Source: Streptomyces pristinaespiralis
Lineage (GTDB): Bacteria > Actinomycetota > Actinomycetes > Streptomycetales > Streptomycetaceae
Length of the DNA stretch: 64,000 nt
Direction of reading: 5' to 3'
Assembly: GCF_001278075.1 (NCBI RefSeq)
Contig: NZ_CP011340.1
Location: forward strand, 6,073,501 to 6,137,500
Under the pieces are notes generated by a model that was not told the DNA's origin, ran no database searches, and was given only the letters and a program-made list of their open reading frames with translations. Positions 43,657-52,519 of the stretch are shown one piece after another (positions within the stretch are counted from its first letter, which is position 1; every line of letters starts with the position of its first letter). Made by a program: the position numbers and the translations under genes.

Positions 43657-44940
43657 TCACGCACCCGCACTCGCCGCCGACCGCCGCGCCACCGCGTCCT
43701 CGTCCGTCTCCGCGTCGTACGTGATCAGCTTCGGCAGCACCGCCGCCAGCGCCCCCACCGCCACCACGCACGCCACCCCGCCTCCCCAGATCGCCGGGCG
43801 CGTGCCCGTCCAGCCCGCCATCGCGCCCGCGCGGACCTGGCCGAGCTGCGGGCCGACGCTGTACGAGAGGACCTCGATGCCCGCCAGGCGGCCCCGGAGG
43901 GACTCGGGGATCGTCTGGTTCCAGATCGTCGAGCGGCCGAGGCCGCTCAGCATGTCGCCGGCGCCCGCGAAGGCCAGGCACAGCAGCACCAGCCACACGT
44001 TCGAGAACCATCCCGCCGCGGCCACCGCCAGCCCCCAGCCGGCCGCGCCGAAGACCACGAAGAGGCCGTGCCGGCGCACCCGGGACGTCCAGCCGCTGGT
44101 GAGGCTGAGCAGCACGGAGCCCACAGAGCCCGCCGCGTACATCAGGCCGAGGGCCCACTCCGCGTCCAGGTCGTCCGCCAGGAAGGGGAAGACCGTGTGC
44201 GGGAAGGCCAGCACCATCGCCGCCAGGTCGATCGCGTACGTCCCCAGCAGCACCGGACGCGACCAGGCGTACCGCGCGCCCTCGGCGATGCCCCGCAGGG
44301 ACGGCTTCTGCGCGTCGTGCGCCGGTGGCGCCGCCTCCAGGCGCAGGCACAGCAGTACGGAGACGGCGAAGCCGACGACGGTGAGCCCGTACGCCGTCGC
44401 GTGCCCGGCATAGGCGACGACGACGCCCGCCACGGCCGGACCGGCGATCGCCCCGGCCTGCCAGCGGATGGCGTTGAGCGCCGCGGCCGCGGGGAGCTGG
44501 TCGTGCGGCACGATACGGGCGATCAGCGAGTCCAGGGCGGGGCGCTGGAGTCCGGCACAGGCCGAGACGCCCGCGGCCACCAGATACAGGGGCCAGAGCA
44601 TCGGCTCGGGCAGCGCCGCGTTCACGAGCAGGATCAGCGCCAGCAGGCCGAGACCGGCCTCGGTGCCGAGGATCACCTTGCGCCGGTCGACGGCGTCCGC
44701 GAGGGCGCCGCCGTAGAGGCCGAAGACGATGAGCGGTACCAGCTCGACCGCGCCCATCGCACCCACGGCGAGCGGGGAGCCGGTCAGATCCTTGATCTGG
44801 AGCGGCAGCGCGATCATCGCCATGAAGCTCGCGAAGTAGGTGACGAGCCCTTGGATCCACAGAAGCCGGAAGCCGCGGGACGTACGCAACGGGGAGAGAT
44901 CGGGCAGCACGGCGGCGAGCTTGGACGGCTTGGAGGTCAC
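43657..44940 (-). CDS. MFS transporter, EntS-like (MFS_3)
   Basis: 427 residues with about 12 hydrophobic segments. LLWIQGLVTYFASFMAMIALPLQ in the first helix, FGLYGGALADAVDRRKVI (motif A variant) and LGRSTIWNQTIPESLRGRLAG in the second half are typical of the MFS_3 group that includes the enterobactin exporter EntS and macrolide exporters. The substrate is unknown. A siderophore role would suit the nearby iron-regulated gene but is not shown by the sequence. The gene ends at the R2 repeat. Confidence 0.88.
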   Translation of the reverse strand: MTSKPSKLAAVLPDLSPLRTSRGFRLLWIQGLVTYFASFMAMIALPLQIKDLTGSPLAVGAMGAVELVPLIVFGLYGGALADAVDRRKVILGTEAGLGLLALILLVNAALPEPMLWPLYLVAAGVSACAGLQRPALDSLIARIVPHDQLPAAAALNAIRWQAGAIAGPAVAGVVVAYAGHATAYGLTVVGFAVSVLLCLRLEAAPPAHDAQKPSLRGIAEGARYAWSRPVLLGTYAIDLAAMVLAFPHTVFPFLADDLDAEWALGLMYAAGSVGSVLLSLTSGWTSRVRRHGLFVVFGAAGWGLAVAAAGWFSNVWLVLLCLAFAGAGDMLSGLGRSTIWNQTIPESLRGRLAGIEVLSYSVGPQLGQVRAGAMAGWTGTRPAIWGGGVACVVAVGALAAVLPKLITYDAETDEDAVARRSAASAGA

Positions 44941-44994
44941 GGGTGGCCATGCTCGGGCCGCTGATGGCCCCGGGCAACCGATTTTCCCCCGCTG

Positions 44995-45615
44995 TCACCA
45001 CCGGGCCGGCGGCGGTGACGTCAACTGGTCCGCGAGACGCGACAAGCGGTCCCTGAAACGCGACCTGCCACGCGGCGTCGGCACGCTGTTCTCGCCGGCC
45101 GCCGCGCTCACCAGGTGCTGCACCGTGTCGATGTCGATCTCGGCCGCCCCGTCCGCGTGGTCGGGGCCCGGCACCGTGAGCGCCTCGTGCGCCAGTCCGT
45201 GCACCTCGGGGTCGCCGCCGTCGAGGGCGAGGACCGTCGCCCCGGCCCGGCGCGCGTCGTGGACCCGTTCCAGCAGGCCCTGGTCGGGTGCGGCGGGGGC
45301 CACCAGCAGCAGGGTCTCGCCGCGCCGGGCAGCCTCGAGCCTGCCCAGCCCGACGGCCAGATGCGCCGGGTCGCCGGCGACCACCCGGTGCCGTACGAGC
45401 GTCGGGGCGAGCTCCGGCTGTCCCGACCACGCCGCCTCGTCGACCAGGTGGGCGGCCATGTGCCACGGCTCGTACTGCCGTGTCCCCACCAGCAGCAGGC
45501 CGCCGCCGTGCGGCACCACGGAGGAGCGCAGCGCCCCGGCGAACCGGCGGGCCGCCGCGGGCCATTGGGTCCCGGCGAGGACCTCGCGCAGCAGCGCGAC
45601 GCGTACGGCATCCAT
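44995..45615 (-). CDS. Conserved hypothetical protein, possible SIS-like fold
   Basis: 206 residues. MDAVRVALLREVLAGTQWPAAARRFAGAL and then VVPHGGGLLLVGTRQYEPWHMAAHL, GETLLLVAP and RAGATVLALDGGDPEVHGLAHEALTVPG alternate beta strands and helices in the style of sugar-isomerase (SIS) or Rossmann-like domains. The C-terminal 40 residues are basic. I cannot name a reaction. The ATG at 45615 was chosen because the open frame to its left reads into the neighbouring promoter region. Divergent from the F420 reductase gene. Confidence 0.72.
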   Translation of the reverse strand: MDAVRVALLREVLAGTQWPAAARRFAGALRSSVVPHGGGLLLVGTRQYEPWHMAAHLVDEAAWSGQPELAPTLVRHRVVAGDPAHLAVGLGRLEAARRGETLLLVAPAAPDQGLLERVHDARRAGATVLALDGGDPEVHGLAHEALTVPGPDHADGAAEIDIDTVQHLVSAAAGENSVPTPRGRSRFRDRLSRLADQLTSPPPARW

Positions 45616-45709
45616 GGCCCTGCATCCTGCACCGCACGGCGGTCCGGTGCGGCCCGGTCGGTCACGGCTCACCCGTTCGGGAGGCAGTACCGCGAAGTAA
45701 GGTCGGGCC

Positions 45710-46429
45710 ATGACTACTACTGGTAATGAAAGTCCGGGCTCCGCGCCCAAGGCGCCCGCCAAGGACCCCTGGGACCTCCCCGACGTCTCGGGTCTCGTCG
45801 TCGGCGTCCTCGGCGGCACCGGCGACCAGGGCCGGGGGCTGGCCTACCGGCTGGCCAGGGCCGGCCAGAAGGTGATCATCGGTTCCCGTTCCGTGGAGCG
45901 CGCCGAGGCCGCCGCCCAGGAGCTGGGCCTCGGCATCGAGGGCGCGGACAACGCGGAGTGCGCGCGGCGCAGCGACGTGGTGATCGTGGCCGTGCCGTGG
46001 GACGGGCACGCCAAGACGCTGGAGACGCTCCAGAAGGAGCTCGTCGGCAAGCTCGTCGTCGACTGCGTCAATCCGCTCGGCTTCGACAAGAAGGGCGCCT
46101 ACGCGCTCAAGCCGGAGGAGGGCAGCGCCGCCGAGCAGGCCGCCGTCCTGCTGCCCGACTCCCGGGTGACGGCGGCGTTCCACCACCTGTCCGCCGTGCT
46201 GTTGCAGGACGAGTCGATCGAGGAGATCGACACCGACGTGATGGTGCTGGGCGAGGTCCGCGCCGACACCGACATCGTGCAGGCGCTGGCCGCCCGTATC
46301 CCGGGCATGCGGGGCGTCTTCGCGGGCCGCCTGCGCAACGCCCACCAGGTCGAGTCGCTGGTCGCCAACCTGATCTCGGTCAACCGCCGTTACAAGGCAC
46401 ACGCGGGGCTGCGCGTCACCGACGTGTAG
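45710..46429 (+). CDS. npdG: NADPH:F420 oxidoreductase
   Basis: 239 residues. VVGVLGGTGDQGRGLAYRLARAG binds NADP, GSRSVERAEAAAQELG recognises the NADP phosphate, and VIVAVPWDGH and VDCVNPLGFDKKG plus VTAAFHHLSAVLL match F420-dependent NADP reductase. The enzyme moves hydride between F420H2 and NADP, setting the F420 redox pool used by many actinomycete reductases. A 25-residue N-terminal extension precedes the Rossmann fold. TAAGGT lies six bases before the ATG, suggesting a leaderless mRNA. Confidence 0.93.
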   Translation: MTTTGNESPGSAPKAPAKDPWDLPDVSGLVVGVLGGTGDQGRGLAYRLARAGQKVIIGSRSVERAEAAAQELGLGIEGADNAECARRSDVVIVAVPWDGHAKTLETLQKELVGKLVVDCVNPLGFDKKGAYALKPEEGSAAEQAAVLLPDSRVTAAFHHLSAVLLQDESIEEIDTDVMVLGEVRADTDIVQALAARIPGMRGVFAGRLRNAHQVESLVANLISVNRRYKAHAGLRVTDV

Positions 46430-46554
46430 GGCCGTCCGGGCGCAGCCGGGCCCGCGGGGCGAGGGCGCGCGCGGGGGAGCGGACGGGCAGGGGGACGCAT
46501 GGGGGACACTGGAGGGGCCGAACCACCCGCAGGACCCGACAGGAGCCGTACCCC

Positions 46555-46746
46555 ATGCCCCGCCTCGCTCTCTACTCCTTGGCAGTCTGCGCCCTCGCCG
46601 TCGTCGCGGCGGTGGTCTCCTTCGTGCAGGGCATGTGGCTCGGGGTCGTCTGGGTGCTGCTCGCGGGCCTCTCCTCGAACATGGCCTGGTACTACCTGCG
46701 CCGGGCGAAGGCGGAGCGGGCCGCCGCGGGGTCCCGCTCCGCCTGA
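46555..46746 (+). CDS. Small two-helix membrane protein
   Basis: 63 residues. Two hydrophobic segments (about 4-24 and 28-47) joined by a short loop, with a basic tail YYLRRAKAERAAAGSRSA. AGGAG stands eight bases before the ATG. No family recognised; small proteins of this kind next to membrane proteases can be substrates or modulators, but nothing here shows it. It converges with the M50 protease gene, with four bases between the stop codons. Confidence 0.75.
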   Translation: MPRLALYSLAVCALAVVAAVVSFVQGMWLGVVWVLLAGLSSNMAWYYLRRAKAERAAAGSRSA

Positions 46747-46750
46747 CGCG

Positions 46751-47551
46751 TCAGGCGCGGACCGCGCAGAACTCGTCCTGGCCGTTCCAGAACTCGAACA
46801 GGTCACGGCCGCAGTAGATGCCGAGCTCGTCCACCCCGAGGGCCTGCATGATCCCGTACACGGCGTCGAAGAACATGCCGTTGACCTCGGGGATGAACAG
46901 GACGACGAAGACGATGATCAGGCCGAACGGGGCGATCGGCTCGACCTGCCGGCGCACCTTGTACGACAGCCAGGGCTCGATCACGCCGTAGCCGTCCAGG
47001 CCGGGGACCGGCAGGAAGTTCAGGATCGCGGCCGTGACCTGGAGCATCGCGAGGAACGCCAGCGCGAAGCGGAACGCGACCGGGACGCCGTCCAGCGCGC
47101 CCAGCCAGAACGGGGCGGTGCACACGGCGGCGAACAGCACGTTCGTCAGCGGTCCCGCCGCCGAGATCAGACTGTGCTTCCAGCGGCCGCTGATGCGGTT
47201 CCGCTCGATGAACACCGCGCCGCCCGGCAGACCGATACCGCCCATGATCACGAAGATGACGGGCAGCACGATGCTCAGCAGGGCGTGCGTGTACTTCAGC
47301 GGGTTCAGCGTCAGATAGCCCTTGGCGCCGACGGAGATGTCGCCGCCGTGCAGCGCGGTGCGGGCGTGCGCGTACTCGTGCAGGCACAGCGAGACGATCC
47401 AGGCGGAGACCACGAAGAGGAAGACGGCCAGCCCCGGGCTGGCCGCGAAGTCGGTCCACACCGCCCAGCCGGTGACCGCCATCACCGCGGCGATCCCGAG
47501 GAAGACGGGACTGATGGCGCTGTGGCTGCGGCTCCTGGCGGCGGTGGTCAT
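46751..47551 (-). CDS. Site-2 protease family (M50) membrane metalloprotease
   Basis: 266 residues, about six transmembrane segments. The zinc site is CLHEYAHA (HExxH, near residue 60) and NFLPVPGLDGYG (NxxPxxxLDG, near 178) supplies the third ligand, so it should be active in intramembrane proteolysis. There is no PDZ domain, as in the short group-III S2P proteins of actinobacteria. Substrate unknown; such proteases can release anti-sigma factors. It is divergent from the AfsR-like gene across a repeat-filled gap. Confidence 0.93.
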   Translation of the reverse strand: MTTAARSRSHSAISPVFLGIAAVMAVTGWAVWTDFAASPGLAVFLFVVSAWIVSLCLHEYAHARTALHGGDISVGAKGYLTLNPLKYTHALLSIVLPVIFVIMGGIGLPGGAVFIERNRISGRWKHSLISAAGPLTNVLFAAVCTAPFWLGALDGVPVAFRFALAFLAMLQVTAAILNFLPVPGLDGYGVIEPWLSYKVRRQVEPIAPFGLIIVFVVLFIPEVNGMFFDAVYGIMQALGVDELGIYCGRDLFEFWNGQDEFCAVRA

Positions 47552-47689
47552 GGACGCGGCTCCTGGGGTGGGTGCGGGCGGGTGTGCGGAGTAGACCGTA
47601 CCGGCGCCACGGGGTCAAACGTCCCGGGGCCGTTCCCGGTTCCTGCGCCTGCCCCGCGGGGCGGCGGCGACACGGGTACGGCGGTCCGG

Positions 47690-48190
47690 GTCGGCCGGCA
47701 CCCGGCACGGGGCCGGTACGGGACCGGCACCGGCACGGTGGTCTTCGGGCGGCACCCGGTGCGGCGCACAGGGCACGTCGGCCCGGCGGCGTACCGGGCC
47801 CGGGTCGGGGCCGCCGGCACCAGCACGGTGCTCCGTGCGACGGGCGGCGTCCGCCACGGTGGCGGGAGCGCGGCGGCCCGGCGGCGTACCGGGCGCGAGG
47901 TCGGCACAGGGCAGGCACCGGCACGGCGCTCTGCGCGGTGGCATCGGGCGCGGCGCACAGGGCTCGGCGGCCTGGCGGCGTACCGGGCGTGAGGTCGGCA
48001 CAGGGCAGGCACCGGCACGGCGGTCTGCGCGGTGGCTCCCGGTGCGGCGCACAGGGCGCGGTGGCGCGGCGGCGTACCGGGCGTGAGGTCGGCACAGGGC
48101 AGGCACCGGCACGGCGGTCCGCGCGGTGGCACCAGCGCGGCGGCACAGGGCTCGGCGGCCCGGCGGCCGTACAGGGTATGGGGTCGGGTC
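47690..48190. repeat. 94-bp tandem repeat array
   Basis: GCGGCGTACCGGGCG recurs at 47881, 47975 and 48069, an exact 94-base period, with a diverged copy starting at about 47786 and partial copies before and after. Each unit carries GTCGGCACAGGGCAGGCACC, then GGCACGGCG and a GCGGCGCACAGGGC-like part. The period is not divisible by three, so the translated frames shift between copies; the array is non-coding. It fills most of the 747-base gap between the M50 protease and the AfsR-like regulator. Confidence 0.85.
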
Positions 48191-48298
48191 GGCCGGCACC
48201 CGGTGCGGCGCTCCGTCCGGCGGGCGGCAACGGCGCGGCGGCAACGGCAGGGGCGCCGGGCGCGAGTCGGTGCGGGTCGGCGCAGGGACAATGGGCCG

Positions 48299-51200
48299 GT
48301 GCGCTATCTCCTGCTCGGTACCACCCAGGCCGTCCGCGACGACGGCACGCCCGTCCCGCCCGGCGGCGTCCGGCTGCGTGCCCTGCTGACGGCGCTCGCC
48401 CTCCGGGCGGGGCGGACCGTCCCCGTGGACGTGCTGGTCGACGAGGTGTGGGACGGCGACCCGCCCGCGGATCCGGCCGGAGCGCTGCAGGCGCTCGTCG
48501 GCAGGCTGCGCCGCGCGCTCGGGCCCGCGGCCGTCGCCCTGGCCGACGGCGGTTACCGGCTCCGCGCCGACCCCGACGACGTGGACCTCCACCGGTTCGA
48601 CCGGCTCACCGGCGAAGGCACTCGGGCGCTGGAGGAGGGCGACGCGGCCAAGGCGGCGTCACTCCTCGACGACGCCCTCGCCCTGTGGCGGGGACCGGCG
48701 CTGGCCGACCTGCCGGACCGCACGGCTGCGCAGGCACGGTGGGAGGCCCGCAGGACGGACGCCCGCCGCGCGCGGATCGCCGCGGCGCTCGACCTCGGCG
48801 GCGCCGAGGAAGCGGGACCTGAGCTGCTGGCCCTGTGCGAGGCGCATCCGCTCGACGAACGGCTCCAGGCCCTGCGGATCCGGGCGCTGCGTGCCACCGG
48901 CCGGTCCGCAGAGGCCCTGGCTGCGTACGAGGAGGTACGCCGTGAGCTGGCCGAACGGCTCGGCACCGACCCCGGCCCGGAACTGGCCGCACTGCACGCC
49001 GAGTTGCTGAACCCGCCGGCACCGGTCGCCCCCATGGGCAACCTCCGCGCCCGGCTCACCAGCTTCGTCGGCCGCGAACCCGAACTCCGCGAGATCCGCG
49101 ACGACCTGTCCCGGGCCCGGCTCGTGACGCTGCTCGGACCCGGCGGCGCCGGCAAGACGCGGCTGTCCCAGGAGGCCGCGGAACTGGCGGCCGCTCAACC
49201 CGGCAGCCCCTGGCCGGACGGTGTCTGGCTGGCCGAACTCGCGCCCGTGGACGACCCGTCGGCCGTACCCGAGGCGGTGCTCACGGCGCTCGGCGCCCGG
49301 GAGACGGTGCTGCGCGGCGCGGGCGCGGAGGAGCTGCGTGCCGCGGACCCGCACGGTACCGACCCGCTCGTGCGTCTCACCGATCACTGTGCCCGGCGCC
49401 GCATGCTGGTGCTGCTCGACAACTGCGAACACGTCGTCGGGGCCGCGGCGCTGCTGGCGGAGCGCCTGCTCGGCAGCTGTCCCGGTCTGACGATCCTGGC
49501 CACCAGCCGCGAACCGCTCGGCGTCCCGGGCGAGCTGCTCCGCCCGGTGGACCCGCTGCCGGACGCGCCGGCGCTGCGGCTGCTGGCCGATCGGGGCGCG
49601 TCCGTGCGGCCGGGCTTCCGGGTCGACGCGGACGAGGAGACCGCCGCCGCGGCCACGGAGATCTGCCGCCGCCTCGACGGGCTTCCGCTCGCCATCGAAC
49701 TGGCCGCGGCCAGGCTGCGGATGCTCACCCCGCGCCAGATCGCCGACCGTCTCGACGACCGCTTCCGTCTTCTGACGAGCGGCGCCCGTACGGTGCTGCC
49801 CCGTCAGCAGACGCTCCGCGCGGTCGTCGACTGGTCCTGGGACCTGCTCACCCCCACGGAACGGGCCGTCCTGCGCCGTCTGTCGGTCTTCGCCGGCGGC
49901 TGCGACCTCGCGGCGGCCGAGGCGGTCTGCCCGACCCCGGTCCCGACTCCGAGCCCCACCCCCGTCCCGGGCAGGGCCGCCGCCGGAGGGGAGCGGCCCA
50001 CGGCGTCCGGGACCTCCGCGTCGCCGGAGGGCGGCGGGACCGCCGAAGTGAGTGGGGACGCCGGCGACATCGCCGGTGCGATCGGCGCCCTTGTCGACAA
50101 GTCGCTCGTCGTCGCCGAGCCGGCCGCCGACGGACGGATGCGCTACCGGCTGCTCGAGACCGTCGCCGAGTACGCCGCCGAACGGCTCGACGAGGCGGGG
50201 GAGCGGGCCGGGGCCGAGCGGCGGCACCTGGTGCACTACCGGGAGCTCGCCCGCACCACCGACCCCCTGCTCCGCGGCCACGGCCAGCAGGCCGCCCTCG
50301 ACCTGCTGCGGCGCGAGTACGAGAACCTGCGCACCGCCGTGCGGCGGGCGATCGCCGCCCGCGACGAGCACGAGGCCCTGTGCCTCGTCGTCTCGCTGGC
50401 CTGGTACTGGCACATGCAGGATCTGCGCGCCGACGCCCGCCAGTGGACCCAGGCCGTGGCCGCCCTGCACCCCGACCCCTTCGCGCCGCCCGTGCGCCCC
50501 GCGCCGCCGCTCACCGAGCGGTGCACGGACTCGCCTCCGCCGCTCACACCCGAACTGCTCGAAGAGGCCCGGCGGCAGGCCGCGCTGATCCGGATGGTCA
50601 ACATGGACCACGGCACAGAGAACTGGACCACTCCGGAGAAGCTCCCCTGGCTGGCCCGCGTCGTCGATGTCTACGACGCGGGCCAGCCGCAGAGCTGCCG
50701 CTTTCCCGCCTCACTGTGGTTCTACGCCGTACTGATCACGGGCGACGGCGACCAACTGCGCCGTGTCCTCGACCGGACGGTGCGGGTCGCGGAGGAGTAC
50801 GGCCCCGAATGGGAGCTGGCCAACGCCCTTCAGTGGCGGGCCAACATCCTGGCCAACCGCGGCATGTGGGCCGGCGACGCCCACCGCGACGCGGACCGCA
50901 GCCTGCAGATCTTCGAACGGCTCGGGGACGCCTGGGGTATGGCAGAGGCGCTCTCGTCCCGCGGCGAGGCCCATGAGCAGCGGGGCGACTACGAGGAGGC
51001 CGCCGCCGACTACCGCGCGGCCGTCGAGTACGCCGCCGTGCTCGGCGCCAGGGGCCAGGCGCTCCTGCTGCGGGCCCGCCTGGCGAACATCCTGTTGGAG
51101 ACCGGCCGGGGGGAGGAGGCGGAGATCATCCTGCGCGAGGTGGTCTCCGCCGGACACGACACCGGGTACGAGGCCAGGTCACTGGCCCGGGCGCTGCTCG

Positions 51201-51685
51201 CGACGTGGCTCGGCCGCTCCGGCCGCACCGACGAGGCACGCAGGGAGCTGGAGACGCTGCGCCGGGAGCTCAGGAGCGACACCCTCGCCATCTTCGAGGG
51301 CATCGTCATCGGCTCCCTGGCCTGGCTGGACACGGTCGACGGCCGTTATGCGAAGGCTCGCGAGGGAGTCCGTACGGCACTCGCCTACGCCATGGAGCCG
51401 TTGTCCATGGTGGTCGCCCCCCAGATTCCTTCGGTGCACCTCCTGACGGCGGCCCGTGCGATCGCCGGCGAGGGTGACGCCCTGCTCGCGGCCCGGCTGC
51501 TCGGCGCGCACGAAGTGCTGCTTCCGCCGCGGCACTTCATGGCCTCCATGGAGCGGGAGAACCGCCGCCTCGCCGAGGACGCCGCCCGCGCCGCCCTCGG
51601 GGACGCCGCCTTCGAGGAAGCGTACGCCGAGGGCGGCAGCCTCACGTTGGAGGAGGCCGCCGCCCTGGTGCACGGGACGGAGTGA
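48299..51685 (+). CDS. AfsR/SARP-family transcriptional regulator
   Basis: 1128 residues. Residues 1-95 are an OmpR-like winged helix (RYLLLGTTQAVRDDG, VDVLVDEVWDGDPP), 100-240 the BTAD domain (DDVDLHRFDRLTGEG, ARRAR, RATGRSAEALAAYEEVR), about 260-560 an NB-ARC/STAND NTPase with Walker A GPGGAGKTRL near 280 and LVLLDNCEHV, then TPR-like helices to the end. An insertion of Pro/Thr/Gly-rich sequence lies near 545-585. Such regulators switch on secondary-metabolite or stress genes after ATP-driven activation. GTG at 48299 was chosen; GACAAT stands six bases before it. The ABC exporter genes converge from the other side, three bases away. Confidence 0.92.
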   Translation: MRYLLLGTTQAVRDDGTPVPPGGVRLRALLTALALRAGRTVPVDVLVDEVWDGDPPADPAGALQALVGRLRRALGPAAVALADGGYRLRADPDDVDLHRFDRLTGEGTRALEEGDAAKAASLLDDALALWRGPALADLPDRTAAQARWEARRTDARRARIAAALDLGGAEEAGPELLALCEAHPLDERLQALRIRALRATGRSAEALAAYEEVRRELAERLGTDPGPELAALHAELLNPPAPVAPMGNLRARLTSFVGREPELREIRDDLSRARLVTLLGPGGAGKTRLSQEAAELAAAQPGSPWPDGVWLAELAPVDDPSAVPEAVLTALGARETVLRGAGAEELRAADPHGTDPLVRLTDHCARRRMLVLLDNCEHVVGAAALLAERLLGSCPGLTILATSREPLGVPGELLRPVDPLPDAPALRLLADRGASVRPGFRVDADEETAAAATEICRRLDGLPLAIELAAARLRMLTPRQIADRLDDRFRLLTSGARTVLPRQQTLRAVVDWSWDLLTPTERAVLRRLSVFAGGCDLAAAEAVCPTPVPTPSPTPVPGRAAAGGERPTASGTSASPEGGGTAEVSGDAGDIAGAIGALVDKSLVVAEPAADGRMRYRLLETVAEYAAERLDEAGERAGAERRHLVHYRELARTTDPLLRGHGQQAALDLLRREYENLRTAVRRAIAARDEHEALCLVVSLAWYWHMQDLRADARQWTQAVAALHPDPFAPPVRPAPPLTERCTDSPPPLTPELLEEARRQAALIRMVNMDHGTENWTTPEKLPWLARVVDVYDAGQPQSCRFPASLWFYAVLITGDGDQLRRVLDRTVRVAEEYGPEWELANALQWRANILANRGMWAGDAHRDADRSLQIFERLGDAWGMAEALSSRGEAHEQRGDYEEAAADYRAAVEYAAVLGARGQALLLRARLANILLETGRGEEAEIILREVVSAGHDTGYEARSLARALLATWLGRSGRTDEARRELETLRRELRSDTLAIFEGIVIGSLAWLDTVDGRYAKAREGVRTALAYAMEPLSMVVAPQIPSVHLLTAARAIAGEGDALLAARLLGAHEVLLPPRHFMASMERENRRLAEDAARAALGDAAFEEAYAEGGSLTLEEAAALVHGTE

Positions 51686-51688
51686 ACC

Positions 51689-52519
51689 TCACGCCTTCTT
51701 ACGGAACCTGGCGATCGCAAGGGGTGCCGTCACCACCGTGATGGCGGCGGCCCACCCCAGCGTCATCCACACCGAGTGGGCCACGGGCCCGCCGTTGACG
51801 AGCGCGCGGGCCGCGTCCGCGAGGTTGGAGAGCGGGTTGTACTCGGTGAACGACTCCAGCCAGCCGGGCATGGTCGACGGCGGTGTGAAGATCGACGACC
51901 CGAACTGCAGCGGCATCAGTACCAGCATCGCCATCCCCTGGACGGCCTGCGCCGTCTTCATCGTGAGCCCCAGCAGGATGAAGATCCAGGTCAGCGACGC
52001 CCCGAAGACCAGCGAGAGCCCTACGGCGGCGAGGAGCTCGAGCACGGAGGTCTTGATCTCCAGCCCGAGCAGGAAGCCCACGCCGAGCAGGATCGCGATG
52101 GCGACCAGCATCCGGCCCACTTCGACGACGATCTTCGCGACGAGGACCGACGACCGGGCGATGGGCATCGTCCGGAACCGGTCCATGACGCCCTTCCTGA
52201 AGTCGTCGTTGATGCCTGTCCCGACGGCCATGGCGATGCTCAGGCCCATCATCGCCATCAGACCGGGGACCACGTAGTTGACGTACACGTCCTGGTTCCC
52301 CTTGCCGGAGATCGCGCCGCCGAAGACGTACACGAACAGCAGGGTGAAGACGACGGGCATCAGCAGGACGTCGAACATCGACTCAGGGTCCTGCCTGATC
52401 TGCATGATGTTGCGGCGCACCAGGGCGCCGATGTGCCGCAGGTTGGCCCGGAGGCCGATCCGGCCCTCGTCCCGGACGGGCCGTGCGGTGGCGGGGGCGG
52501 TGACGGTTGCCGCGTTCAT
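51689..52519 (-). CDS. ABC-2 type permease, DrrB-like
   Basis: 276 residues, six hydrophobic segments, with MQIRQDPESMFDVLLMPVVFTLLFVYVFGG and the DFRKGVMDRFRTMPIAR motif shared by daunorubicin-type DrrB permeases. It forms the membrane part of a drug or lipid exporter with the ATPase encoded just before it; the start overlaps the ATPase stop by four bases. The substrate is unknown. Confidence 0.92.
   Translation of the reverse strand: MNAATVTAPATARPVRDEGRIGLRANLRHIGALVRRNIMQIRQDPESMFDVLLMPVVFTLLFVYVFGGAISGKGNQDVYVNYVVPGLMAMMGLSIAMAVGTGINDDFRKGVMDRFRTMPIARSSVLVAKIVVEVGRMLVAIAILLGVGFLLGLEIKTSVLELLAAVGLSLVFGASLTWIFILLGLTMKTAQAVQGMAMLVLMPLQFGSSIFTPPSTMPGWLESFTEYNPLSNLADAARALVNGGPVAHSVWMTLGWAAAITVVTAPLAIARFRKKA

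Noticed and set aside
47881..48162. CRISPR array
   Set aside because: Units are 94 bases with no short repeat/unique spacer structure and no cas genes nearby.
47548..48290. Open frames through the 94-bp repeat region
   Set aside because: The period is not a multiple of three, so repeats appear in different frames; translations are compositionally biased and start signals are missing.
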